Position numbers and translations under genes: made by a program | Shown: positions 34,474-44,130 of the stretch, in pieces | Layout: each line of letters opens with the position of its first letter | Position numbering within the stretch: the first letter of the stretch is position 1 | Origin: Allosphingosinicella indica | GTDB taxonomy: Bacteria; Pseudomonadota; Alphaproteobacteria; Sphingomonadales; Sphingomonadaceae | NCBI RefSeq assembly: GCF_900177405.1 | Contig: NZ_LT840185.1 | Span: 1,107,501-1,171,500 of the forward strand | DNA length: 64,000 nucleotides | Reading direction: 5' to 3' | Notes under the pieces: generated by a model | Told to the model about the DNA's origin: nothing | The model's database searches: none | The model's input: the letters and a program-made list of their open reading frames with translations, nothing else

Positions 34474-35574
34474 TTAATAGAGAAACATCGGCATGCCTTC
34501 GACGCGCATCAGCTTCGCGCGATAGGTGGAGCGGTCGTAGAGGCCGGTGACGTCCACCGATTTGGTGCCGTGCAGCAGGGTGTCGATCGGCACGTGCGCG
34601 TAATTGCCGTCGCTCAGCGTTACCATCCGCGCCTTCTCGCCGCGCTGGAGGAGTTGGACGGCGAGGCCGCCGAACGCGAAGCCGACCATCCGGTCCATCG
34701 CATCGGGCTCGCCCGCGCGCATCAGATAGGCGAGCTCCTGGATGACGGTGCCGCTGCCGAGCCGTTCCTCGATTTCGCGGCCGAGCTGCTGGCCGATGCC
34801 GCGGTCGTCGCGCTGCGTGGCGGAGCGCGAGAGATCGGCATCATCCTCCTTGCGCCCCGCGATCGAGGCGCCTTCGGAGATGACGCACACCGCATAATTC
34901 GCCGGGTTCGAGGCCTTGTCCTCGGCAAGCAGCGGCAGCAGCACGTCGAGGTCCGCGGGCGCTTCGGCGATGATGGTGCGATCGACCTGCGCGAGGAAGC
35001 CGGCGAGCAGCGCCGTCTCGCCGCTCCGCCGCCCGAACAGCTCGATCACGCCGATCCGCTCGTGGCTTTCGATGGTGGTGCGCAGCGCGTTGATCGCCTC
35101 GACCGAGCGGCTCACCGCAGTCGAGAAGCCGATGCAATAGTCGGTGCCGAAAACGTCATTGTCCATCGTCTTGGGCACCGAAATCACCGGCACGCCCTGC
35201 GCCGCGAGATGCGCGGAGAAGCGCAAGGTGCCGTCGCCGCCCAGCGTCACCATCGCGTCGATGCCGAGCGCGTCGAGCACCTTCAGCACCTGCCCCGTGC
35301 GGTCGCCGCCCTCCACCGTGCGCGGATCGGTGCGCGATGTGTGGAGGATGGTGCCGCCCATCCGGTCGATGCCGCGCACGCCCTCACGGGTCAGCGGCAG
35401 GCTGCCGTTGGCGATGCTCGCGGAATCGTCGGGGTCGATCTCGAGGAAACCCTGCCAGCCGCGGCGGAAGCCGGTCACCTCCCAGCCGAGATCGTCGGCG
35501 GTGAGCGTGATCGAGCGGATGCACGGGTTGAGCCCCGGCACATCGCCGCCGCCGGTGAGGATTCCGATACGCAT
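34474..35574 (-). CDS. 6-phosphofructokinase, PPi/ATP class uncertain
   Basis: 366 residues. PFK motifs: GILTGGGDVPGLNPCIR at 4-20, LGGDGTLRFSAHL and PKTMDNDVFGTDYCIGFSTA. The GGDGT glycine is the ATP-type residue, while the Lys of PKTMDND is the PPi-type residue, giving the mixed Gly/Lys class. It phosphorylates fructose 6-phosphate. A regulatory role or use of polyphosphate donors cannot be excluded. Divergent from the MATE gene over a repeat-filled 167-bp gap. Confidence 0.85.
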   Translation of the reverse strand: MRIGILTGGGDVPGLNPCIRSITLTADDLGWEVTGFRRGWQGFLEIDPDDSASIANGSLPLTREGVRGIDRMGGTILHTSRTDPRTVEGGDRTGQVLKVLDALGIDAMVTLGGDGTLRFSAHLAAQGVPVISVPKTMDNDVFGTDYCIGFSTAVSRSVEAINALRTTIESHERIGVIELFGRRSGETALLAGFLAQVDRTIIAEAPADLDVLLPLLAEDKASNPANYAVCVISEGASIAGRKEDDADLSRSATQRDDRGIGQQLGREIEERLGSGTVIQELAYLMRAGEPDAMDRMVGFAFGGLAVQLLQRGEKARMVTLSDGNYAHVPIDTLLHGTKSVDVTGLYDRSTYRAKLMRVEGMPMFLY

Positions 35575-35589
35575 TGCGGCTCCTTAATG

Positions 35590-35700
35590 GCCCTCCCCCT
35601 TGATGGGGGAGGGTTGGGTGGGGGTGGACTCGATGCCGTCCGCGGCTTCTCCGGAGACGCCACCCCACCCCAAACCCCTCCCCATCAAGGGGAGGGGCTT
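35590..35700. repeat. Inverted pair of REP-like elements in a divergent promoter region
   Basis: CCCTCCCCC-TTGAT-GGGGGAGGG (35591-35613) with tail TTGGGTGGGGGTGG, and an inverted copy CCACCCCACCCCAAA plus CCCCTCCCC-ATCAA-GGGGAGGGG (to about 35698). The whole forms a long potential cruciform between pfk and the MATE gene and leaves little room for promoters. Confidence 0.85.
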
Positions 35701-35741
35701 CATATGGCGCTCGTCCTTCAACCCGTCTATCGGCCGCGTCC

Positions 35742-37100
35742 ATGCGCTACAACCGCCGGGACATCGTGGAAGAGGCGGGGCGCATCCTGCGGCTGGCGTG
35801 GCCGATCATGCTGACCGGGCTCAACTGGACGCTGATGCATCTGATCGACGTCGCGATCGTCGGGCACATGAGTACGGCGGAGCTTGGCGCGCTGGCAGCG
35901 TCGCGGACGCTGACCTTCATCACCATCGTCATGGGGCTTGCCGGGCTCTCCGGCGTGCTCGTCCACGTCTCGCGCGCCGACGGCGGCGGGCGGCTTGCGG
36001 AGACCGGCGATCTGCTCCGCGCCGGCGCTGCGCTCGGGCTGACGCTCGGCTTCGGCGCCTTCGTGATCCTGATGCTCTTCGCCGAGCCGTTGCTGATGCT
36101 GGTCGGCGTGTCAGCCGATCTCCAGGGGCCGGGTGCCGCGGTCGTCCGCGCCATATCGTTCGGCTATCTCGGCCAGTTCGTTCTCGCCGCCGCCTCCTAT
36201 TTCCTCGAAGGGATCAGCCGTCCGCGGCGCGTGATGGCGGTCAATCTCGCGATGCTCCCCGTCAACGCTGTGCTCGCCTGGGCGCTGGTCGGCGGGCATC
36301 TCGGCTTTCCCGCGCTCGGCGCGGTCGGCGCGGCGCTGGCGACGGCGAGCGTGTCGGTCGGCGGCGGCATCGCGATGCTCGTCCTGTGCTGGCTGTTGCC
36401 GCGCGCCGCCGAGCGCGGCGTCCACGACCTCTCCGCCGCCGCCTTGCGCCGCGCCTTCGCCTGGCTGCCGCGGCTGGCGGGCTTCGGCGTCGTCCCCGGC
36501 ATCGCAGCGGGGCTGGAGCTTGCGGGCTTTTCCTGGCTGATGGCGCTCTCCACCCAGCTCGGCATCGTCGCGGCGGGCGCGTTCCAGGCGATGTTCTCGC
36601 TCCACAACATCGTCTTCACCTTGGCGATCGGCTTCGGATCGGCGGCCGGGGTGCGCGTCGGCAACGCGGTCGGCGCCGGCGAACCGGAGGAAGCATGGCC
36701 GCGCACGATGATCGCCGCGGGGCTCGCGCTGCTCATGCTCGGCGCGCTGTCCGCAACCTTCTGGCTGTTCGCCGTCCCCCTCACCGCGCCTTTCTCCGAC
36801 GATCGCGCGGTGACAAGCCTCGCCGCCGTCATGCTCGCGCTGATTGCGCCGTTCATGCTGTTCGACGGTCTGCAATATGTGATGGGCTATGCGCTCCGCT
36901 CGCTCGGCGAGCAGGTGTGGGCGGGCGTCAATTCGATCTTCGCCTTCTTCGTCGTCACCGGAGGGCTCGGCTGGTGGCTGGTGCGCGAAGGCTATGGCCC
37001 CGCCGGGCTGGTCTATGCCGCGGGCGCCGGGATGGTGCTGGCCGCTTTGCTCCAGTTCGCGCGGCTGGTGCTGGTCGTCAGGAGAATTGGCCGAAGCTGA
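35742..37100 (+). CDS. MATE-family efflux transporter
   Basis: 452 residues with 12 predicted helices in two halves. The N-terminal [30 protein letters not shown] is typical of NorM/DinF-like MATE proteins, with the second half starting near [21 protein letters not shown]. These are cation-driven multidrug antiporters. It overlaps the end of the convergent DUF3426 gene by 23 bases. Confidence 0.9.
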   Translation: MRYNRRDIVEEAGRILRLAWPIMLTGLNWTLMHLIDVAIVGHMSTAELGALAASRTLTFITIVMGLAGLSGVLVHVSRADGGGRLAETGDLLRAGAALGLTLGFGAFVILMLFAEPLLMLVGVSADLQGPGAAVVRAISFGYLGQFVLAAASYFLEGISRPRRVMAVNLAMLPVNAVLAWALVGGHLGFPALGAVGAALATASVSVGGGIAMLVLCWLLPRAAERGVHDLSAAALRRAFAWLPRLAGFGVVPGIAAGLELAGFSWLMALSTQLGIVAAGAFQAMFSLHNIVFTLAIGFGSAAGVRVGNAVGAGEPEEAWPRTMIAAGLALLMLGALSATFWLFAVPLTAPFSDDRAVTSLAAVMLALIAPFMLFDGLQYVMGYALRSLGEQVWAGVNSIFAFFVVTGGLGWWLVREGYGPAGLVYAAGAGMVLAALLQFARLVLVVRRIGRS

Positions 37101-37821
37101 GGTTGAGCCGCTTGGCGCCGCGCGGCACGTCCACCTCGGCGCTATTGAACACCGTGCTCTGCCCCGGCGCCAGCTCCGGCACCGGCGCGGAGATGAACCA
37201 GCCGTAGACGACGCGGCCCTGCACGTCGCGGAGTTCGGCGCGGATCTGCGGCACGCGCTGGGTCTGTTCGGTCGGGTTGACGATCCGGCCGGAGACCGCG
37301 AGCAGTTCATTGCCGCTTTCGAGCTGGCGCCGCTCGGGCTGGCCGTTGACCTTGATTTCCAGCGGCGTCGCCGCTTCCGCCTTCGTCACATTCTGGATCG
37401 GCAGGCCGAACGCCCAGATCGCCGCGACCGCGCCCAGCATCAGCACCGCCGCGATGATCGCGATGATCGTCCACAGCCGCGCCGGGTTGCGCCGGCCGCT
37501 GAACGGCGGCTCTTGCGCATAGGCGTCATAATCGATCGGCTCGTCCGCGGCCTCGGGCTCCGGAAATGGGGTCGGCGTGGACTGGAAGGGCTGCGGAACG
37601 GCATGTTCGGGCGGCGGGGCTGCCGCGATAGGCGCCGCATCCTCGGCAACCGCTGCCGGCGGCTCGGCGCGCTCTTCCGGCATCACGCTCTTCGGCGCGG
37701 GCGGGGGTCCCTGGAACCAGCTATTCTTGCAATTGGCGCAGCGCACCTGCCGGCCGTTGGCGCCGATCGCGCTGTCCGGGACGACGTATCGCGTGTCGCA
37801 AACGGGACAGGACAGGATCAT
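37078..37821 (-). CDS. Zinc-ribbon / DUF3426 membrane protein
   Basis: 247 residues. An N-terminal MJ0042-type zinc ribbon (CPVCDTRY ... CANCKNSW), a long Pro/Glu/Ala linker, one membrane helix (about 118-142: [24 protein letters not shown]) and a C-terminal DUF3426 beta-domain with [22 protein letters not shown]. Function unknown; in alphaproteobacteria it is often next to ftsEX, as here, where it is divergent from ftsE. Confidence 0.85.
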   Translation of the reverse strand: MILSCPVCDTRYVVPDSAIGANGRQVRCANCKNSWFQGPPPAPKSVMPEERAEPPAAVAEDAAPIAAAPPPEHAVPQPFQSTPTPFPEPEAADEPIDYDAYAQEPPFSGRRNPARLWTIIAIIAAVLMLGAVAAIWAFGLPIQNVTKAEAATPLEIKVNGQPERRQLESGNELLAVSGRIVNPTEQTQRVPQIRAELRDVQGRVVYGWFISAPVPELAPGQSTVFNSAEVDVPRGAKRLNLSFGQFS

Positions 37822-37921
37822 CGCGCGGCTCTCAACCCCCTTGCTCGGACGCGAGCGAATCTAAACACCCGAACGCGGCCTGTTGCAAGAGAAGCCCGCG
37901 CTTTACGGCGGCTAGCGCGCC

Positions 37922-37960
37922 GTGCGAATGATCGCGCGGGGCAAGAGGAGGCGGGACTGA
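37922..37960 (+). promoter_or_regulatory. ftsE translation-initiation region with a short upstream ORF
   Basis: AGGAGG (37946-37951) stands five bases before CTG 37957. A 12-codon frame (GTG 37922 or ATG 37928 to TGA 37958-37960) ends in the TGA that overlaps that CTG as CTGA, which could allow re-initiation. The 135-bp gap from the DUF3426 start must also hold both divergent promoters. Confidence 0.5.
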
Positions 37961-38673
37961 GCGCGACGCGCAGCATCGTCCAGTTCGAGAATGTCGGGCT
38001 GCGGTACGGGACGGGGGCGGAGACGCTGTCGGACCTGACCTTCGCGCTGCGCGAAGGCGGCTTCTATTTCCTCACCGGCCCATCGGGCGCGGGCAAGACC
38101 TCGCTCCTGAAGCTTCTCTACATGGCGCAGCGGCCGAGCCGCGGGCTGATCCGCCTGTTCAGTGAGGATATCGTGACGATGCCGCGCGATCGCCTGCCCG
38201 GCTTCCGCCGGCGAATCGGCGTCGTCTTCCAGGATTTCCGCCTCGTCCGCCATCTCTCCGCGTTCGACAATATCGCGCTGCCGCTGCGTGTCGCAGGGGT
38301 GGAGGAGGGCGATCTGGCGACGCCGGTGACCGAGATGCTGAGCTGGGTCGGCCTCGGCCATCGTGCCAGCGCGCGCCCGGCGACGCTGTCGGGCGGCGAG
38401 CAGCAGCGCGTCGCCATCGCCCGCGCGGTGATCGCCCGGCCCGAACTGCTGATCGCCGACGAGCCGACCGGCAACGTCGATCCCGACATGGCGAAGCGGC
38501 TGATCCACCTGTTCGATGCGCTCAACAAGCTCGGCACCACGGTGGTGGTGGCGACCCACGATGTGCATCTGCTCACCCGCATTCCCCGCGCCGAGATGCT
38601 GCGGCTCGATCGCGGCCAGCTTGCCGATCCGACCGGGGCGCTGCGCCATCCGCCCAAGGGGCCGGAGGAATGA
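37957..38673 (+). CDS. ftsE: Cell-division ABC ATPase FtsE, probable CTG start
   Basis: 238 residues if started at CTG 37957. Walker A GPSGAGKTS (41-49), signature LSGGEQQRVAIARAV, Walker B LLIADEP, H-loop VVVATHD. FtsE with FtsX forms a type VII ABC system that activates peptidoglycan hydrolases at the divisome. No ATG, GTG or TTG is in frame between the last upstream stop-free stretch and the conserved IVQFENVGLRYG; the CTG has a strong AGGAGG at five bases. Other possibilities are another near-cognate codon or a sequencing error. ATGA overlap with ftsX. Confidence 0.9.
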   Translation: MSATRSIVQFENVGLRYGTGAETLSDLTFALREGGFYFLTGPSGAGKTSLLKLLYMAQRPSRGLIRLFSEDIVTMPRDRLPGFRRRIGVVFQDFRLVRHLSAFDNIALPLRVAGVEEGDLATPVTEMLSWVGLGHRASARPATLSGGEQQRVAIARAVIARPELLIADEPTGNVDPDMAKRLIHLFDALNKLGTTVVVATHDVHLLTRIPRAEMLRLDRGQLADPTGALRHPPKGPEE

Positions 38674-39560
38674 AGGGCGGCGTGCGCAAGTTCGGCGCCG
38701 CGGACCGGCGGCTACTGCCCGAGGGCCGCCTGTCGGGGCCGATGCCCTGGGTGATCGCGATCATGATGTTCCTGACGGTGCTCGCCGCCGCCGCCGGGCT
38801 GGGGCTCGGCAGCGCGGCGACGGGCCTCGACGCCGACATCGGCAACCGCCTCACCGTCCAGATCGTCGAGGCAAACCCCGATGCGCGCGAGCGGCAGTCG
38901 GCCGCCGCGCTCGCTGCGCTCCGGCAGACGCCCGGCGTGCTGGCCGCGACCCGCGTGTCGGACCAGCAGATGGCCGCGCTGCTCGAACCGTGGCTCGGCC
39001 CGGGCGGGATCGGCCAGGACATTCCCATCCCCGCGCTGATCGACGTCGAGCTGGGGCCCGGCACCACCGGCAATTCGGTGCGCGATGCGGTGCGCGCCGC
39101 AGCGCCGGACGCGCGGGTGGACGACAATGCGCAGTGGCTGGCGCCGCTCGCCAAGCTGATCGACGCGCTCCAGCTTCTGGCCGCGGCGCTGGTGCTGCTG
39201 ATGGTCGGCGCGCTCGCCGCCACCGTCGTCCTTGCCGCGCGCGCCGCGCTCGACACGCACCGGTCGACGATCGAGGTGCTCCACCTGATGGGCGCAACCG
39301 ACGTGCAGGTCGCGCGGCTCTTCCAGCGCCGCATCGCGCTCGATGCCTTGTTCGGCGGCGTCACCGGCTTCGTCGCGGCGGCGCTGGTGCTGGCGGTGAT
39401 CGGCCGGCGGCTCGGGGCGCTGGGCTCGGACCTGCTCGGATCGGCGGGGTTGCCGATCCTCTCCTGGCTGCTGCTCCTCGTCCTGCCCTTCGCCGGCGTG
39501 CTGCTCGCGGTTCTGGTTGCGCGCGTGACCATCCTCAAGGCATTGGGGCGGCTGTTGTGA
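38670..39560 (+). CDS. ftsX: Cell-division protein FtsX
   Basis: 296 residues with four membrane helices: one near 28-50, three in the last 130 residues, and a large extracytoplasmic loop between (DADIGNRLTVQIVEANPDAR ...). The C-terminal part has the FtsX motif HRSTIEVLHLMGATDVQVARLFQRR. It passes FtsE ATPase cycles to periplasmic hydrolases. Overlaps: ATGA with ftsE, GTGA with the next gene. Confidence 0.93.
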   Translation: MKGGVRKFGAADRRLLPEGRLSGPMPWVIAIMMFLTVLAAAAGLGLGSAATGLDADIGNRLTVQIVEANPDARERQSAAALAALRQTPGVLAATRVSDQQMAALLEPWLGPGGIGQDIPIPALIDVELGPGTTGNSVRDAVRAAAPDARVDDNAQWLAPLAKLIDALQLLAAALVLLMVGALAATVVLAARAALDTHRSTIEVLHLMGATDVQVARLFQRRIALDALFGGVTGFVAAALVLAVIGRRLGALGSDLLGSAGLPILSWLLLLVLPFAGVLLAVLVARVTILKALGRLL

Positions 39561-40081
39561 TCAGCCGTTTCCTGTCCTTTCTGCTATTGCTCTACGCGCT
39601 CGGCTTCGCGCTGTTCGTGGTGCTGCTGCCGCAGCCGGCGGACGGCGCGCGCACCGATGCGATCGTGGTGTTGACCGGCGCCGCGGGGCGGATCGAGCGC
39701 GGTTTGGAGCTGTTGCGACAGGGCAAGGCGGAAAAAATGCTGGTCTCCGGCGTCAACCGCACCGTCCGCCCGGTCGAGCTCGCCGATCGCTACGGCAATG
39801 CGCGGCTGTTCGACTGCTGCATCGATCTGGGGCGCGAGAGCGTCGACACGCGCTCCAACGCCGACGAGACCTACAATTGGCTGCGCCGCAACAAGTACAA
39901 ATCGGTGCGGCTGGTGACGACCGACTGGCACATGCCGCGCGCGGCGTTCGAACTGTCGCGCCGCGCCGAGGGGGTCGAGGTCGTGCAGGACGCGGTGCGC
40001 AGCAAGCCGAACTTCCGGCTGCTCTTCGCCGAATATAACAAATATCTCCTCCGCCGCGCCGCGGTGATCGTCGGCATCTGA
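39557..40081 (+). CDS. YdcF/SanA-like DUF218 protein
   Basis: 174 residues from GTG 39557, overlapping the ftsX stop. One N-terminal helix (FLSFLLLLYALGFALFVVLL) and a DUF218 domain: DAIVVLTGAAGRIERGLELLRQGKAEKMLVSG, SVDTRSNADETYNW and VRLVTTDWHMPRAAFEL. DUF218 members such as ElyC and SanA act in envelope or lipid-carrier metabolism. Its place in the ftsEX operon fits an envelope role. Confidence 0.88.
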   Translation: MISRFLSFLLLLYALGFALFVVLLPQPADGARTDAIVVLTGAAGRIERGLELLRQGKAEKMLVSGVNRTVRPVELADRYGNARLFDCCIDLGRESVDTRSNADETYNWLRRNKYKSVRLVTTDWHMPRAAFELSRRAEGVEVVQDAVRSKPNFRLLFAEYNKYLLRRAAVIVGI

Positions 40082-40800
40082 TGCCCCTGCTGCGCTCGCT
40101 GCTGTTCGCTCTGTTCTTCTATCCCGGCACGGTGGTCGCGGTGCTGCTATCGTTCCCGGGCGCGGCGATCGGCCGCAAGGCGCTGACCGCGGTGGTCCAC
40201 GGCTGGGCGCGCTGGCATCACTGGTGCGCCGTCGTGCTGTTGGGCATCCGCGTGCGCGTCGAAGGGCCGCGGCCCAGGGGCGCGATGCTGGTCGCCGCCA
40301 AGCACCAGTCGATGTTCGAGACGATCGAGATGCTGCTGCTGCTCGACGAGCCTGTGCTGGTGATGAAGAAGCAGCTCACCGACATCCCCGGCTGGGGCTG
40401 GGTGGCGCGCACCTATGGCGCGATTTCGGTCGATCGCGAAGGCGGCGCCAAGACGCTTCGCTCGATGCTGAAGGAAGCCAATCGCGCCATCGCCGCGGGG
40501 CGGCCGATCGCGATCTTTCCGGAAGGCACGCGCGTCATGCCGGGCGAGACGCCGCCGCTGCAACCGGGTTTCGCCGGCCTATACCGCGCGCTCGGACTGC
40601 CCGTGGTGCCGGTCGCGCTCGACAGCGGCCGGCTATGGCCGCGCCGCAGCTTCCTGAAGCGCCCCGGCCTCATCACCTTCCGCTTCGCCGATCCCGTCCC
40701 GCCCGGCCTGCCGCGCAAGGAGATGGAGGCGCGCGTCCACGCCGCGATCAACGTGCTGGAGGTCAGCGCCGCGACCAACCACCACCCCCGCTCATCCTGA
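40081..40800 (+). CDS. plsC: 1-acylglycerol-3-phosphate acyltransferase (PlsC family)
   Basis: 239 residues. The catalytic NHxSxxD box appears as AKHQSMFE, with Glu where Asp is usual; the second motif is IAIFPEGTRVMPGE. It makes phosphatidic acid from lysophosphatidate. A membrane helix starts the protein. TGATG overlap with the preceding gene places it in the ftsEX operon. The last residues (HHPRSS) run into a REP-like repeat. Confidence 0.88.
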   Translation: MPLLRSLLFALFFYPGTVVAVLLSFPGAAIGRKALTAVVHGWARWHHWCAVVLLGIRVRVEGPRPRGAMLVAAKHQSMFETIEMLLLLDEPVLVMKKQLTDIPGWGWVARTYGAISVDREGGAKTLRSMLKEANRAIAAGRPIAIFPEGTRVMPGETPPLQPGFAGLYRALGLPVVPVALDSGRLWPRRSFLKRPGLITFRFADPVPPGLPRKEMEARVHAAINVLEVSAATNHHPRSS

Positions 40801-40897
40801 GGAAGGACTGAGCTTGGCGAAGGCCTGTCTCGAAGGACCGTGCTACGTCCTTCGAGACGCCGTTTCGACTGCGCTCAACGGCTCCTCAGGATGAGCG
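40789..40897. repeat. REP-like cluster between plsC and parC
   Basis: Perfect 15-base arms CGCTCATCCTGAGGA (40789-40803) and TCCTCAGGATGAGCG (40883-40897) enclose an inner palindrome (CGAAGGACCGTGCTACGTCCTTCG) and CTGAGCTTGGCGAAGG. It overlaps the plsC stop and ends 18 bases before the parC stop. Confidence 0.88.
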
Positions 40898-40915
40898 AGT
40901 CCGGGGAAGAGCGAA

Positions 40916-43153
40916 TCAATTGAACCGGTTGTCGCGCGGGAAGCCGACAGGGGGCATCCGCCCCGCGGCGCCGCGCGCGGTGCGCCAGGCGGACATGTCG
41001 GGCTCGGCGCGCATCCGCCCGCTCTCACCGCCCATCGGCCAGCTCAGCCCTTCGGCGATCGGGAAGGTTGTGGCGTCGGAGAGGCCGCCATCGCGATAGC
41101 GCTGCAAGGTCACGCCCTGGCCGCGGCCCATTTCGGGCAGCTCGGCGACCGGGTAGACGACGAGCTTCCGGTTCTCGCCGACCACCGCGACATAATCGTC
41201 CGCTGCGTCGATCGGACGCACCACCTTCAGCTTCGCGCCGGGCTTCAAATTTACCACCTGCTTGCCCTTGCGCGTTTCCGCCACCGCGCCCGCCGCCGAG
41301 GTCACGAAGCCGCGCCCGTCCGATGCAGCGAGCAGCAGCTTGACGTTCTGCGCGGGCAGTAGCGCGACGATGCCGCCCTGCCCGTCGAGATCGACCATCA
41401 GACCCGCCGGCTCGCCGAAGCCGCGTCCGCCGGGCAGCTTGTCGGCGCCGAGCGTGTGGAAGCGCCCGCTCTCGGTCGCCAGCAGCAATTTGTCGGTGGT
41501 CTGCGCGTGGAAAGCGAAGGCGGGGCCGTCGCCTTCCTTGAACTTCAGCGTGTCGGCGGCGGCGAGATCGACATGGCCGCGCATCGCCCGGATCCAGCCG
41601 CGCTGCGAGAGGATCACGGTGATCGGCTCGCGCTCGATCATTGCTTCCAGCGGTATCTCGCGCGCCGGCGCCGCTTCCTCGATCCGCGTCCGCCGCCGCC
41701 CGAGCGGCGTGTCGGGCCCGTAGCGTTCGCGGAGCGCCGCCAAATCCTTCTTCAGCCGGGTGCGCTGCCGCGCCGGGGATTCGACCAGCTTCTCGAGTTC
41801 GCCGCGCTCCTTCTCCAGCGCGTCGCGCTCGCCGCGGATCTGCATCTCCTCCAGCCGGCGGAGCGAGCGCAGCCGCATGTTAAGGATCGCCTCGGCCTGC
41901 CGGTCGGTGAGGCCGAACTCGGCGATCATCACCGGCTTGGGTTCGTCCTCGGTGCGGATGATCGCGATCACCCGGTCGAGGTTGAGGAAGGCGACGAGAT
42001 AGCCGTCGAGCAGCTCCATCCGGTCTGTGATTTTGGCGATGCGGTGCGTTGCGCGGCGGACCAGCACTTCGATCTGATGCTCGATCCAGCCGAGCAGCAC
42101 CTGCTTCAGGCTCATCACCCGCGGCGTGCGCGTTGCGTCGAGCACGTTGAGGTTAAGCGGGATGCGCACTTCCAGGTCCGACAGCCGGTAGAGGCCGTCC
42201 ATCAGCACCTGCGGATCGACCGTGCGGCTGCGCGGCTCGAGCACGATGCGCACCGCCTCGTCGCTCTCGTCGCGGATGTCGGCCAGGATCGGCAGCTTCT
42301 TCTCGGCGATCAGCGTCGCGATCTGCTCGATGAGCTTCCCCTTGGCGACCTGATAGGGGATCTCGCTCACCACCAGGTGCCAGCCGCCGCCCTTCTCGAT
42401 CACCTTCTCGATTACCGCGCGCACGCGGAAAGCGCCGCGCCCGGTGGCGTAAGCGTGGGCGATCATGTCGGGCGCGTCGACCAGCACGCCGCCGGTCGGG
42501 AAATCGGGGCCGGCGACAAAATCCATCAGCGCCGCATCTTCGGCGCGCGGATTGTCGATCAGGTGGATCGCGGCGTCGATCACTTCAGCGGCATTGTGCG
42601 GCGGGATGCTGGTCGCCATGCCGACCGCGATCCCGCTCGCGCCATTGGCGAGCAGGTTGGGGAACAGCCCCGGCATCACCTCGGGCTCTTCGTCCTCGCC
42701 GTTATAGGTCGGGCGGAAATCGACCGTGCCGTCGTCGAGCCCTGCCATCAGCTCGATCGCCACCGGCGTCAGCCGCGCCTCGGTGTAGCGGTAGGCGGCG
42801 GCATTATCGCCGTCGATATTGCCGAAATTGCCCTGCCCGTCGACCAGCGGGTAGCGGAGCGCAAAGGTCTGCGCGAGGCGGACCATCGCGTCATAGACCG
42901 ACTGATCGCCGTGCGGGTGATATTTGCCGATCACGTCGCCGACGACGCGCGCGCATTTCTTGTATCCGGCGCTGGGATCGAGCCGCAGCAGCCGCATCGC
43001 CCACAGCAGCCGCCGGTGCACCGGTTTCAGCCCGTCGCGCAGATCCGGCAGCGAGCGCGCGGTGATCGTCGACAGCGCATATACGAGATAGCGTTCGGAC
43101 AGCGCATCGTCGAACGGCGCATCGACGATCTGATCGAAAGGGTCATCGGACAT
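40916..43153 (-). CDS. parC: DNA topoisomerase IV subunit A
   Basis: 745 residues from ATG 43153. GyrA/ParC core with [28 protein letters not shown] and the catalytic tyrosine Y123 in AYRYTEARL. The C-terminal pinwheel is shorter than in GyrA and lacks the GyrA box (QRRGGKG), which makes it ParC. It decatenates sister chromosomes. At the position of E. coli Ser80 the residue is Gln84, and Asp88 stands for Glu84. An ATG at 43180 would add nine residues. Confidence 0.94.
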   Translation of the reverse strand: MSDDPFDQIVDAPFDDALSERYLVYALSTITARSLPDLRDGLKPVHRRLLWAMRLLRLDPSAGYKKCARVVGDVIGKYHPHGDQSVYDAMVRLAQTFALRYPLVDGQGNFGNIDGDNAAAYRYTEARLTPVAIELMAGLDDGTVDFRPTYNGEDEEPEVMPGLFPNLLANGASGIAVGMATSIPPHNAAEVIDAAIHLIDNPRAEDAALMDFVAGPDFPTGGVLVDAPDMIAHAYATGRGAFRVRAVIEKVIEKGGGWHLVVSEIPYQVAKGKLIEQIATLIAEKKLPILADIRDESDEAVRIVLEPRSRTVDPQVLMDGLYRLSDLEVRIPLNLNVLDATRTPRVMSLKQVLLGWIEHQIEVLVRRATHRIAKITDRMELLDGYLVAFLNLDRVIAIIRTEDEPKPVMIAEFGLTDRQAEAILNMRLRSLRRLEEMQIRGERDALEKERGELEKLVESPARQRTRLKKDLAALRERYGPDTPLGRRRTRIEEAAPAREIPLEAMIEREPITVILSQRGWIRAMRGHVDLAAADTLKFKEGDGPAFAFHAQTTDKLLLATESGRFHTLGADKLPGGRGFGEPAGLMVDLDGQGGIVALLPAQNVKLLLAASDGRGFVTSAAGAVAETRKGKQVVNLKPGAKLKVVRPIDAADDYVAVVGENRKLVVYPVAELPEMGRGQGVTLQRYRDGGLSDATTFPIAEGLSWPMGGESGRMRAEPDMSAWRTARGAAGRMPPVGFPRDNRFN

Positions 43154-43248
43154 GACGCTTCGATAGCGAAGCGACGGCACGGATGCGAGAGTCCGCTTGC
43201 CTTTGTCTACTGAATGAATAGACTAATGCTAAAACGAGGAGAGCATGC

Positions 43249-44130
43249 ATGAAGCACGTCCTTGTCCTGGCCGTTCTGTTCGCGGCCGCCGCTTGCTCGC
43301 ACGCGGATGAAGCCGGTGTCGTCGAACAATCCGACGCGCTGCCGGAACAGCAGGCACCCCCTTCTGAGGCTCAGCAGGAACCGCCCGGCGCGCCGGCCGC
43401 CGATGCCGTCGCGGTGCAGATGCCGCGCATCGCCTATGCCTATCGCTTCGCCTTCCGGCTCGCGCCCGACCGGGTCGCGGCGCTTCAGGACCGGCATCTC
43501 GCGATGTGCGATGCGCTCGGCCCAATGCGCTGCCGCGTCGCCGATCTGCAAAGAGCGGCGGGCGAAGGCGAACACACTCAGGGCTCGCTCAAGCTGCTGG
43601 TCGCCGCCGACGCGGCGCGGCTGTTCGGCGATCGCCTCGCGGCTGCGGCCGACGGCGCTGGCGGCGAAACCGTGGCCCGCGCGATCACCGCCGAGGATCT
43701 GTCCAAGCAGATGGTCGATACCGAGGCGCGCATCCGCATCAAGCAGGCGTTGGTCGATCGGCTCACTGCCTTGCTGGCGACGCGGAGCGGCAACATCCAG
43801 CAGGCGGTCGAAGCCGAGCGCGCCGTCAATGCCGCGCAGGAAGAGCTGGAGCAGGCGCGCGCCTGGCTCGCCGAAATGCGCGGCCGCGTTGCGCTGTCGA
43901 CGATGGATATCGCCTATCAGTCGGGCGCCCCGCTGGCCGGTGGCTTCGCGACGCCGGTGCGCGAAGCATGGGGCGAAGTGGCCTCGCTCAGCGGCAAGAG
44001 CCTGGCGATGATCCTGATCGTGGTTGCCGCGCTCGCGCCCTGGGCGGCCGCTCTCGCCCTCATTCTGGTCGCGGTGCGGCTCTACCGGCGGCGACGGCCG
44101 CGCGCCGTGTCAGAAGCCGACGCCGAGTGA
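43249..44130 (+). CDS. DUF4349 lipoprotein
   Basis: 293 residues. Lipobox VLFAAAAC at 9-16, a Pro/Glu-rich linker, the DUF4349 domain with IAYAYRFAFRL and DLSKQMVDTEARIRIKQALVDRL, a coiled-coil stretch (about 160-215: AVEAERAVNAAQEELEQAR), then a C-terminal membrane helix (LAMILIVVAALAPWAAALALILV) followed by basic residues. Function unknown; such proteins are thought to sit in the envelope. Confidence 0.85.
   Translation: MKHVLVLAVLFAAAACSHADEAGVVEQSDALPEQQAPPSEAQQEPPGAPAADAVAVQMPRIAYAYRFAFRLAPDRVAALQDRHLAMCDALGPMRCRVADLQRAAGEGEHTQGSLKLLVAADAARLFGDRLAAAADGAGGETVARAITAEDLSKQMVDTEARIRIKQALVDRLTALLATRSGNIQQAVEAERAVNAAQEELEQARAWLAEMRGRVALSTMDIAYQSGAPLAGGFATPVREAWGEVASLSGKSLAMILIVVAALAPWAAALALILVAVRLYRRRRPRAVSEADAE

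Noticed and set aside
34588-34600. CACGTG near 34590 as parS
   Set aside because: Core only; flanking bases do not fit.
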